From Sphingomonas natans (GTDB lineage Bacteria > Pseudomonadota > Alphaproteobacteria > Sphingomonadales > Sphingomonadaceae), in NCBI RefSeq assembly GCF_030546695.1, contig NZ_JAUOTP010000007.1, forward strand, positions 181,583 to 245,582: a stretch of 64,000 nt of DNA, in the 5' to 3' direction. The notes below the pieces were generated by a model. That model made no database searches. It worked only from the letters and a program-made list of their open reading frames with translations, and had not been told where the DNA came from. Positions 57,588 through 64,000 of this stretch are shown here, one piece after another. Both the position numbers and the translations under genes were made by a program. Within the stretch, counting starts at the first letter, position 1; each line of letters opens with the position of its first letter.

Positions 57588-59189
57588 TCAGATGGCGCGG
57601 CAGAAGCTGGTCGTTGCGCGCGTGCAGTGGAAAGCGCTGCGGCCCGGTATCGGTGGCAGTCCGAATTTGAGCGCCAGGTCCCGATTGCCCTTGCGCTTGC
57701 CGTCCTTGTCGTCCGGATGAAGGCCGTAGCCACAGCCGAACACATGTTTGCCAGCGACGTGCCCGAGATCGTGGACGCCATCGCGATCCCCGCAGGCTTT
57801 TGCCACCAGCCTGTCGCCGTCTGCGGTGCCGAGAATGGCGGAACCGCTCGCCACGGGCCCCTCGCAGCGGCTTGTCATGCTCTGCGCGTCGGCAGGCACT
57901 ATGCAGACGACGACCCCCTCGTCCCAGGTCACCGGCTTGTCCTTTTCCACGGCGACGGCATTCGTAGTGTCGGCGGCGCTCGCGCAACGCTTGGCATCGT
58001 TTTTCTTGCAGGCTGCGACGCGGTCGCGCCAGCGGCCCTCCTCCGCCTTGAAATCATCGACCTTTTTCTGGTACGAATCGTATAGCGACTTGCTGGTTTC
58101 GTTCAGTTCGGCGATCTGCTTGCGATATTCATCCATATCCGCCGTATGCTTCTGCGCGATCTTGTCGTTATAGGCGACGACGCTGTCGTTGAGTTGCGCG
58201 GTCGCAAGCGGCTCGCGGTCGGGGGTCAACCTGCGCGACAGGCCGGAATCGGATGCCAGCTGCGGCTCGCTGCCCAGTCGTTTCACATTGGCATCTGCCA
58301 GCTTGATATATTGACCACGCGGAAACTGCTCCAGATAGGCGGCATAAGCCGCGCCGGTGTTCGCGCGCTGCGCATCCTGCCAGGCGAGAAGCTCGACCGA
58401 ATTCTGGACGCCGCCCTCATGCCCGCCCAGGGATGGAGCGAGGAACACCAGCGTGCTGGTAATGCTTGCGCTGACGAAAGGTCGCTGCGCACCGCCGGTT
58501 GCGCGCATCACATCATCACGCACGGCGTTGCCGAGAAGCTGGATAGGCAGATCGGATTGCTTCAGCCGCTGCGACAACGAGGTCGCGAACGGAGAATTCT
58601 CGCCTGATCCGTCCGCGGCCGTCTGTCCCGGCGCGGCGGCATAAATGACGACATAGTCGTCGAGCTGCGACACGCCGAGCCCCGCCGAGGTCTCCCCGCG
58701 CGTCTTGCTGACCCAGCTTCGCGAGAACGGATTGTTGCGGCAGGCATCGAGAATGACCATTCGCACCTTGGCGAAGCGGATCGCGTTCATGATCCGATCG
58801 AGGTCCATCGCATGGACCGGAAGATCATCCGGGCCTTCCAATGCGGCGTCGACCGGGATCATCCAGTTCTTCCCCGCCTCCTCGATGCCGTGCCCCGCAT
58901 AATAGATGACCGCAATATCGGCGGTCGATGCGCGCGCCTTGAAATCCCTGAGCGCGCCTTCGAATTCGACACGGGTCAGTTCCTGGCGAAGATCGACGGA
59001 GTCGAAGCCATCGGCCCGCAAGGAATCCGCTACAAGCTGGGCGTCGTTGATCGGATTGCGAAGGCTTCCACCATTTTGATAATGTGCATTGGCGATGACG
59101 AGTGCCACCTTCCGTAGTGCAGCCTCTGCGCTCCGTGGAAAAATGATGAGCAATATCAATATCGCGACTGTGTAGAACTGGCGAATCAC
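57588..59189 (-). CDS. Exported caspase-family peptidase (C14)
   Basis: A 533-residue protein with a signal peptide (ending RSAEA, residue 23), so the caspase domain is probably periplasmic. The catalytic dyad is His100 in YYAGHGIEE and Cys150 in ILDACRNNPF, both intact. After the domain comes a repeat-like helical part (AYAAYLEQFPRGQYIKLADA) and a coiled-coil-rich segment (SLYDSYQKKVDDFKAEEGRW), then a Cys-containing C-terminal domain (CIVPADAQSMTSRCEGP). Its target is unknown; arginine or lysine specificity, as in orthocaspases, is only likely. It leads the operon with the CHASE2 cyclase. Confidence 0.9.
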   Translation of the reverse strand: MIRQFYTVAILILLIIFPRSAEAALRKVALVIANAHYQNGGSLRNPINDAQLVADSLRADGFDSVDLRQELTRVEFEGALRDFKARASTADIAVIYYAGHGIEEAGKNWMIPVDAALEGPDDLPVHAMDLDRIMNAIRFAKVRMVILDACRNNPFSRSWVSKTRGETSAGLGVSQLDDYVVIYAAAPGQTAADGSGENSPFATSLSQRLKQSDLPIQLLGNAVRDDVMRATGGAQRPFVSASITSTLVFLAPSLGGHEGGVQNSVELLAWQDAQRANTGAAYAAYLEQFPRGQYIKLADANVKRLGSEPQLASDSGLSRRLTPDREPLATAQLNDSVVAYNDKIAQKHTADMDEYRKQIAELNETSKSLYDSYQKKVDDFKAEEGRWRDRVAACKKNDAKRCASAADTTNAVAVEKDKPVTWDEGVVVCIVPADAQSMTSRCEGPVASGSAILGTADGDRLVAKACGDRDGVHDLGHVAGKHVFGCGYGLHPDDKDGKRKGNRDLALKFGLPPIPGRSAFHCTRATTSFCRAI

Positions 59190-59476
59190 GTGAGTCCCCC
59201 CGAACTCCCACGCTCTGGCTAGCGCTTATGCTTTCGCATGAGAACACAATATTCTGCGATTTCGGATATGACCGGTATTGATCCGCGAAGACTGTCGGCC
59301 TTACTGGACGATTCCTATGTCATACAAATCATGTGGCCTGTCCGCAGGCGGCGGATCGATTTTGCGCTGCTGATAGAGGACGCCTCTCGCGTCACCCTAG
59401 AGGCTGCTCTCGCTTTCATTTTCTCGAATGACGGATCGGGCGCGCTTCTTCCGAAACCTCCGATGATCCGGTCGAC

Positions 59477-59567
59477 TGGCGGAGCGGGAGGGATTCGAAC
59501 CCTCGATGGGCTTTTGACCCATACTCACTTTCCAGGCGAGCGCCTTCGACCACTCGGCCACCGCTCC
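59477..59567 (-). tRNA. tRNA-Ser (anticodon GGA)
   Basis: The minus strand folds as a class II tRNA: acceptor GGAGCGG/CCGCTCC with the encoded CCA end at 59477, D-arm with GGCCGAGTGGTCGAAGGC, anticodon arm CTCGC-CTGGAAA-GTGAG (anticodon GGA), a long variable arm and T-arm GAGGGTTCGAATCCCTC. It reads serine UCC/UCU codons. Confidence 0.96.
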
Positions 59568-59643
59568 GCATATCGCTGGAAGCGGGCGCCCTAATGCGGG
59601 CTGGCCGCTTTCGCAACCCGCGCGGGCGTGGCAGTCTCTTCCG

Positions 59644-60525
59644 ATGCGCACCCGCCCCATCTTCGCCCTCGCCATTTCCCTGCTGCTCGCCGCCGGCGCG
59701 GCCGCCGCGCCGGTGACGCCGGCCTCGGTTCTCGCCGAGGCGCCCGCTGCGGCGTGGATCGCGCCCGCGCCCGACGATCTGCTCGTGATGGACCTGGCCG
59801 GCGGCAAGAGGGTCGTGATCGCGCTGGCGCCCGACTTCGCGCCCGTCCATGCCGCCAACATCAAGGCGCTGGCGCGCGCGCACTGGTATGACGGGCTGTG
59901 GATCGAGCGGGTCCAGGACAATTATGTCGTCCAGTGGGGCGATCCGAGCGAGAAGAAGCCGCTCCCTGCGGGCGTCGTCGCCGATCCGCCGGCCGAATAT
60001 GAGCGCGCCGCCGCGGGCCTCGCGCTGACGCCGCATCCCTATCGCGACACGTTCGCCGACACGGTCGGCTTCGCCGCGGGCTGGCCCGTCGCCGAGCAGG
60101 GCGCGCAGGCGTGGCTTACGCATTGCTACGGGATGGTCGGCGTCGGGCGGGGCAATGCGCCCTCCACGGGGAGCGGCGCCGAGCTGTATGCGATCATCGG
60201 CCATGCGCCGCGCGCGCTGGATCGCAACATCGCGCTCGTTGGCCGCGTGCTGACGGGGTTCGAGAGCATGACCGCGCTGCCGCGGGGGAGCGAGGCGATG
60301 GGCTTCTACAAGAGCGTGGCCGAGCGCTTGCCGATCGTGCAGGCGCGGCTGGCGAGCGAGCTGCCCGAGGCCGAGCGGCCGCGCGTGCGCATCCTCGACA
60401 CCGCCAGCGCCACCTTCGCCGCCTGGGTGAAGGTCCGCGCCAACCGCCAGGACGATTTCTACGTCCGCCCGGCCGGCGCGGTCGATCTGTGCAGCGTCAT
60501 GCCCCCGGTGAAAGAGGGCGACTAG
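59644..60525 (+). CDS. Exported cyclophilin-type peptidyl-prolyl isomerase
   Basis: A 293-residue exported protein with a signal peptide (ending GAAAAP). It has a cyclophilin-like fold with VVIALAPDFAPVHAANIKAL at the start, WYDGLWIERVQDNYVVQWGD in the middle and YAIIGHAPRALDRNIALVGRVLTG as the active-site end. It departs from classic cyclophilins by a large insert (about 115-170) and lacks the usual FHRV motif, so activity is likely but unproven. It is probably periplasmic and folds outer-membrane proteins. It follows the tRNA gene and is not linked to it. Confidence 0.8.
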   Translation: MRTRPIFALAISLLLAAGAAAAPVTPASVLAEAPAAAWIAPAPDDLLVMDLAGGKRVVIALAPDFAPVHAANIKALARAHWYDGLWIERVQDNYVVQWGDPSEKKPLPAGVVADPPAEYERAAAGLALTPHPYRDTFADTVGFAAGWPVAEQGAQAWLTHCYGMVGVGRGNAPSTGSGAELYAIIGHAPRALDRNIALVGRVLTGFESMTALPRGSEAMGFYKSVAERLPIVQARLASELPEAERPRVRILDTASATFAAWVKVRANRQDDFYVRPAGAVDLCSVMPPVKEGD

Positions 60526-60528
60526 CGT

Positions 60529-61437
60529 CTAGCGCGCGATCCCGATCACGGCGGTCGCGACATAGCCGGCGGTGACGCTGCCCGTCATCGTCGGGGTCTG
60601 CTGCGCGAGCTGCGCGGCCGTATTGTCGCCGAACACATTGTCGCTCGCGAGCGTGACGCGTGCGAAATTGCTGATGCTGGAGCTGTAGCCGCTCGCGCCG
60701 TTATAGACGGTCGAGCTGATCGCGCTCGGCATCGCCAGCTGCGAGGTGAGCAAGGCGCTGCGCCCGGTCGTCGCCGCGGCGAGGCTGGCGAAGACCTCGA
60801 AATGGATGTGCGGCCAGCGGCCGTCATAGCAGCCGGGATAGATGGTGGTGAAGGTCACCTGGCCGTTGGCGTCGGTCACCTGCACGCCGCGCAGATAGCT
60901 TTCGGCGGGCGCCGAATAGAGCGAATAATTGCCCGATCGGTCGCAATGCCAAAGGTAGATGGCGTAGCCGGCGAGCGGCGCGCTGCTCGCGCTGACGTTG
61001 ACCAGCGTCAGGGTCAGCGTGACGAGGACCCCGGCGGCGACATTGGTCGAGCCGGACAGGAAGCTCGGGCGGATGTCCGAGCGGACGATGCCGCTCTGGA
61101 TCAGGACATTGTTGGTCGATCCGCTGGCGCTGTTGGTGCCGTCGCCGGGATAAGGCCCTGCGGTCTCGGCCGGATCGGCGATGTAGCTGCCGGTGGTCGT
61201 GGTGGTGGTCGTCGTCGTGGTCGTCGGCGTCGTCGTATCGGTGGTCGTCGTCGCGGTCGTGCCTGCGGTGCTGGCGGAGGCCGTGTCGCCGCTCCCGCCG
61301 CCGCAGCCGGTGACGATCGCCCCTGCGCCCGCGCTCGCGAACCAGGCGAGCGCGCGGCGGCGATCGATCAGTTTCTTGTGAATGACCCCCAGATCGTGCG
61401 CGAGGCCGCGATCATGGTCTTCGATGTCGTGCTGCAT
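60529..61437 (-). CDS. Intradiol ring-cleavage dioxygenase-like protein with Thr-rich linker
   Basis: A 302-residue protein. The N-terminus has a Tat-like RRRALAWFASAG leader ending in a lipobox-like VTGCGGG, so it may be a lipoprotein. A Thr-rich linker (about 70-90) follows, then an intradiol dioxygenase fold with candidate iron ligands: Tyr in HCDRSGNYSLY, Tyr in YPGCYDGRW and two His in PHIHFEVF. The start is ATG 61437, with GGGGGAG upstream. It may act on an aromatic compound outside the cytoplasm; substrate unknown. Confidence 0.82.
   Translation of the reverse strand: MQHDIEDHDRGLAHDLGVIHKKLIDRRRALAWFASAGAGAIVTGCGGGSGDTASASTAGTTATTTTDTTTPTTTTTTTTTTTGSYIADPAETAGPYPGDGTNSASGSTNNVLIQSGIVRSDIRPSFLSGSTNVAAGVLVTLTLTLVNVSASSAPLAGYAIYLWHCDRSGNYSLYSAPAESYLRGVQVTDANGQVTFTTIYPGCYDGRWPHIHFEVFASLAAATTGRSALLTSQLAMPSAISSTVYNGASGYSSSISNFARVTLASDNVFGDNTAAQLAQQTPTMTGSVTAGYVATAVIGIAR
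61192..61260. repeat. Low-complexity GTC/GTG repeat encoding the Thr-rich linker
   Basis: Near-perfect runs of GTC and GTG (ACC/ACG/ACA threonine codons on the minus strand) span about 70 bases inside the dioxygenase gene. Such tracts can vary in length by slippage, here always in steps of three if the frame is kept. It is not a CRISPR array. Confidence 0.8.
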
Positions 61438-61527
61438 TGAGAGCTCCCCCGGAACATGTGGGGAGGGGATGGGGAGACGAAATTGCCCGCGCATTTCGGC
61501 CCGTGGCGGCCGTGTTGCGGCGCTGCG

Positions 61528-62280
61528 TCAGCCGTGCGTGACGGCGGGCACGAACAGATAGCCTTCGTTGCGGACGGTGCGGATCAGTTCGCCCGAGCCC
61601 GCGCCGTCGGAAAGCTTGCGGCGCAGCCGGCTGACCTGGACGTCGATCGCGCGATCATAATGGTCGCTTTCCTCGCCGCGCGCGAAATCGAGCAGTTGAT
61701 CACGCGTCAGCACGCGGCGGGGATGCTCGACGAAGGCGCGCAGCAGCCGGAATTCGCCATCGGTCACCGCGATCAGATCGTCGGCCGGATCGTAGAGCAT
61801 GCGCATGCCGAGATCGATCCGCCAGCCGGCGAAGCGCAACGTCTCGCCGTCCTGGGCTTCGGCCTCCTTCTGCGGGCCGGCATCCCTCTTCTCGCGCCGG
61901 CGCAGTACGGTGCGGATGCGCGCGAGCAGCTCGCGCGGATTGCAGGGCTTGGCCAGATAATCCTCGGCGCCCATTTCGAGGCCGACGATGCGATCGACGT
62001 CGGTGCCGACCGCGGAGAGCATGATGACGGGCGGGCCATCCTCGCGCTGGAGCTTGGTCAGCGCCGAGAGGCCGTCCTCCTTGGGCATCATCACGTCGAG
62101 CACGATCAGATCGTAGCGCTCCTGCGCGAGCCGCTCGCGCATCTCGATCGGATTGGCCGCGGTCTCGGTCTGGAAACCATGCTTGTCGAGGAAGGACGAC
62201 ATCAGGCGGCGGATGCCGGCATCGTCGTCGACGATCAGGATGCGCGTCGCGAGGTCCATGTTGATACTGATGGCGTTCAT
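61528..62280 (-). CDS. OmpR-family response regulator
   Basis: A 250-residue regulator with receiver (ILIVDDDAGIRRLM, Asp in IVLDVMMPKEDG, Lys in YLAKPCNPREL) and OmpR winged helix (TDGEFRLLRAFVEHPRRVLT, DVQVSRLRRKL, IRTVRNEGYLFV). ATG 62280 is used, with ATG 62259 possible. No sensor kinase gene is adjacent, so it is an orphan in this window. Its target is unknown. Confidence 0.9.
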   Translation of the reverse strand: MNAISINMDLATRILIVDDDAGIRRLMSSFLDKHGFQTETAANPIEMRERLAQERYDLIVLDVMMPKEDGLSALTKLQREDGPPVIMLSAVGTDVDRIVGLEMGAEDYLAKPCNPRELLARIRTVLRRREKRDAGPQKEAEAQDGETLRFAGWRIDLGMRMLYDPADDLIAVTDGEFRLLRAFVEHPRRVLTRDQLLDFARGEESDHYDRAIDVQVSRLRRKLSDGAGSGELIRTVRNEGYLFVPAVTHG

Positions 62281-62448
62281 CCGGGCCGATTGCCAGCGGC
62301 TTGTACCGCGCATGTTTCATCAATCTTGCCGCGCGGCCTCGTCATGTTGCGGACGCGCTGGCCGGCAACTTCCGCGCCGCCTGCGTGTTGCAGCAGCGAA
62401 GAACGGGTGAAGGGTGTTCCCTCCGCTTCGCAATAAAGGGGAAGCACC

Positions 62449-63741
62449 ATGTCCAGCGGCACCGACATCATGACGCATTGGCCGGTGAATCTCCGCCCCG
62501 ATCCCTCGCGCACGGTGATCCGCCCCTTCGACGTCAGCGACCCGCAAGGCTTCGAGCAGGCCGAGAGCCGACCGCGCCGCATCGCCGATCGCGTCCGCGC
62601 GATGGACGACCAGACGCTGCGCGAGGAGCTCGCCCGCGTCATGGACAGCCTTTCCGAGCGGCATCACAATGTCGAGCATGTCGTGACGCGCCGCTTCGAG
62701 GAGATGCGCGACATTGCCGGCTGCGTCGGGGTCGATACCGATCGCGGGCGGCTGATCGGGGCCTATTTCAGCGAGGAATATTCGTTCGAATCCGCCGCCC
62801 TGTTCAATCCCAGCATCATCGCGCTCGAGGATCAGGACGGCGCGCCCGAAGGCGGCCTGCGCTTCGCGTTGTCGCTGCGCGGGATCGGCGAGGGGCATCT
62901 GTCGTCGGTCACCTTCCGGATCGGCAGCTGGGATCCGAAGGCGGGGTTCGCGATCGAGGCGCCCAGCAGCCATGCGATCGCGCCGATGATCGAAAAGGGC
63001 CTCAGCCACGAAGACGGCAGCTACACGCGCATCATCTGCGAGGGCAGCAACGATCCCACCGAAAGCGTGCTCTTCCCGGTCACGCCCAGCCAGGCGCGGG
63101 GCATCGAGGATCTGCGCATGACGCGCTTCGTCGAGGAGGATGGGCGCGTGCGCGCGCTCGGTACCTACACCGCCTTCAGCGGCTCCGCCGCGCGATCGGA
63201 GCTGCTGGAGGCGCAGGATTTCCGCTCGTTCGATCTGCACGCGATGACGGGCGATGCGGCGGCGGGCAAGGGAATGGCCCTGTTCCCGCGCAAGATCGAC
63301 GGCAAATTTGCGATGCTGGGCCGTCAGGACAATGAGAGCCTCTGGTATTTGACCTCCGACGAGCTGACGCACTGGTCCGGCGGCGAGAAGATATTCGAGC
63401 CGGAATTGTTCTGGGAGTTCGTCCAGGTCGGCAATTGCGGATCGCCGATCGAGATCGACGAGGGTTGGCTCGTCATCACGCACGGGGTGGGCTCGGTTCG
63501 CAATTATTGCATCGGGGCGTGCCTGCTCGACCGCGACGATCCCCGCAAGGTGCTCAAGCGAATGCAATTGCCGCTCGTCCACCCGAGTCCCAAGGAGCGC
63601 GACGGCTATGTTCCGAACGTCGTCTATAGCTGCGGCGCGCTCGTCCACGATCGCGTGCTGCTGCTGCCATATGGCGTGGCCGACAATTTCGTCAGCTTCG
63701 CGAGCGTCCATGTCGACGATCTGCTCGCCGCGATGAAATGA
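62449..63741 (+). CDS. Glycoside hydrolase family 130-type phosphorylase
   Basis: A 430-residue protein of the GH130 fold (five-bladed propeller). It shows FNPSIIALEDQDG, GSYTRIICEGSNDPTES, EDLRMTRFVEEDGRVRALGT, FPRKIDGKFAMLGRQD and WEFVQVGNCGSPIEIDEGW, typical of beta-mannoside phosphorylases. It should phosphorolyse a beta-mannoside to mannose 1-phosphate or act as a hydrolase-like member; the subfamily is uncertain. GGGGAAG precedes the ATG. It is divergent from the OmpR gene. Confidence 0.87.
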   Translation: MSSGTDIMTHWPVNLRPDPSRTVIRPFDVSDPQGFEQAESRPRRIADRVRAMDDQTLREELARVMDSLSERHHNVEHVVTRRFEEMRDIAGCVGVDTDRGRLIGAYFSEEYSFESAALFNPSIIALEDQDGAPEGGLRFALSLRGIGEGHLSSVTFRIGSWDPKAGFAIEAPSSHAIAPMIEKGLSHEDGSYTRIICEGSNDPTESVLFPVTPSQARGIEDLRMTRFVEEDGRVRALGTYTAFSGSAARSELLEAQDFRSFDLHAMTGDAAAGKGMALFPRKIDGKFAMLGRQDNESLWYLTSDELTHWSGGEKIFEPELFWEFVQVGNCGSPIEIDEGWLVITHGVGSVRNYCIGACLLDRDDPRKVLKRMQLPLVHPSPKERDGYVPNVVYSCGALVHDRVLLLPYGVADNFVSFASVHVDDLLAAMK

Positions 63742-63765
63742 TCCGGTGAGCGGGGCACGAGCGCG

Positions 63766-64000
63766 CTACCGCTCGCCGATGGCCTTGCCGGCCGCGGAGC
63801 CGCTCGCCCACGCCCACTGAAAGTTATAGCCGCCGAGCCAGCCCGTCACGTCCACTGCCTCGCCGATCGCGTACAGGCCGGGGACGTCGCGCGCCTCCAT
63901 CGTCTGCGAGGAAAGGCGCGCGCTGGCGATCCCGCCGACGGTGACCTCGGCCTTGGCAAAGCCCTCGGTGCCGTTCGGGTGGAAGGGCCAGGCGGCGAGC
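63766..64000 (-). CDS. HI0933-type FAD flavoprotein, C-terminal end
   Basis: The last 78 codons of a gene that runs off the right edge. The translation shows AKAEVTVGGIASARLSSQTM, DVPGLYAIGEAVDVTGWLGG and YNFQWAWASGSAAGKAIGER, the characteristic C-terminus of BaiN/HI0933-like flavoproteins, where the GEAVDVTGWLGGYN part binds FAD. The stop TAG is at 63766-63768. It converges with the GH130 gene. Its function in this organism cannot be judged from the fragment. Confidence 0.88.
   Translation of the reverse strand, partial: LAAWPFHPNGTEGFAKAEVTVGGIASARLSSQTMEARDVPGLYAIGEAVDVTGWLGGYNFQWAWASGSAAGKAIGER

Noticed and set aside
59238..59594. Open frame of 118 codons overlapping the tRNA-Ser on the other strand
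   Set aside because: Its second half is the well-known false translation of a tRNA (GGAGGIRTLDGLLTH type), and no family is recognisable in the first half.
61192..61260. Possible CRISPR-like repeat
   Set aside because: The units are tri-nucleotide codon repeats inside a gene with no spacers.
61193..61381. Val-rich small plus-strand frame in the Thr-repeat region
   Set aside because: It is the reverse reading of the GTC/GTG repeat and has no independent coding evidence.

Overview
The window is GC-rich DNA from an alphaproteobacterium, most likely a sphingomonad (Sphingomonas or a close relative). The reasons are strong G/C preference at third codon positions, many secreted and outer-membrane proteins, a DUF11-type secreted protein operon, a TonB-dependent receptor, a hybrid-kinase/LuxR cluster and several exopolysaccharide-type genes. 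This placement is inferred from gene content; there is no rRNA gene in the window. Coding density is high and the only RNA gene found is one tRNA-Ser.

Layout. 1-5.9 kb: a GntR regulator fragment divergent from an exported three-gene glycan operon (GH2 beta-galactosidase, DUF4861, DUF2264). 5.9-10.6 kb: SDR, zinc alcohol dehydrogenase and SRPBCC operon, a cardiolipin synthase-like phospholipase D and an RNase HI-like protein. 10.6-13.2 kb: TonB-dependent receptor. 13.5-21.2 kb: four-gene operon of secreted DUF11-type proteins ending in a 1,665-residue outer-membrane protein. 21.3-26.6 kb: two hemerythrin-like proteins and a signalling cluster (CheY-like, CHASE3 hybrid kinase, LuxR regulator and a divergent pseudo-receiver/Hpt protein). 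26.7-30.8 kb: spore-coat-U-like protein, ThuA-like protein and a second CHASE3 hybrid kinase. 30.9-35.3 kb: a divergent set of exported truncated hemoglobin, DUF3034 outer-membrane protein, cupredoxin and a c-di-GMP enzyme. 35.3-39.4 kb: acetate symporter pair and Na+/H+ antiporter. 39.5-44.1 kb: receiver-like protein, glycosyltransferase/UDP-galactopyranose mutase fusion and a divergent GH1 protein. 44.3-47.5 kb: small metabolic and stress-type genes. 47.6-51.8 kb: carbamoyltransferase operon containing a frameshifted diiron protein. 51.9-54.4 kb: cytidine deaminase and amidohydrolase. 54.5-59.2 kb: three-gene exported caspase, CHASE2 adenylate cyclase and partner operon. 59.5-64 kb: tRNA-Ser, cyclophilin, intradiol dioxygenase, OmpR regulator, GH130 enzyme and the tail of an HI0933-type flavoprotein.

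How the genes may work together. The best candidates for poorly described systems are: (1) the DUF11 operon, in which three proteins share an N-terminal NTA-type module and a hairpin covers the Shine-Dalgarno sequence of the giant outer-membrane gene; (2) the caspase-CHASE2-cyclase operon, in which every product has an extracytoplasmic part; (3) the hemoglobin/DUF3034/cupredoxin/c-di-GMP divergon, which would span outer membrane, periplasm and inner membrane; and (4) the carbamoyltransferase operon, where a one-base shift makes a diiron protein run in frame into the carbamoyltransferase. Functional links are inferred from gene order and protein families, not shown.
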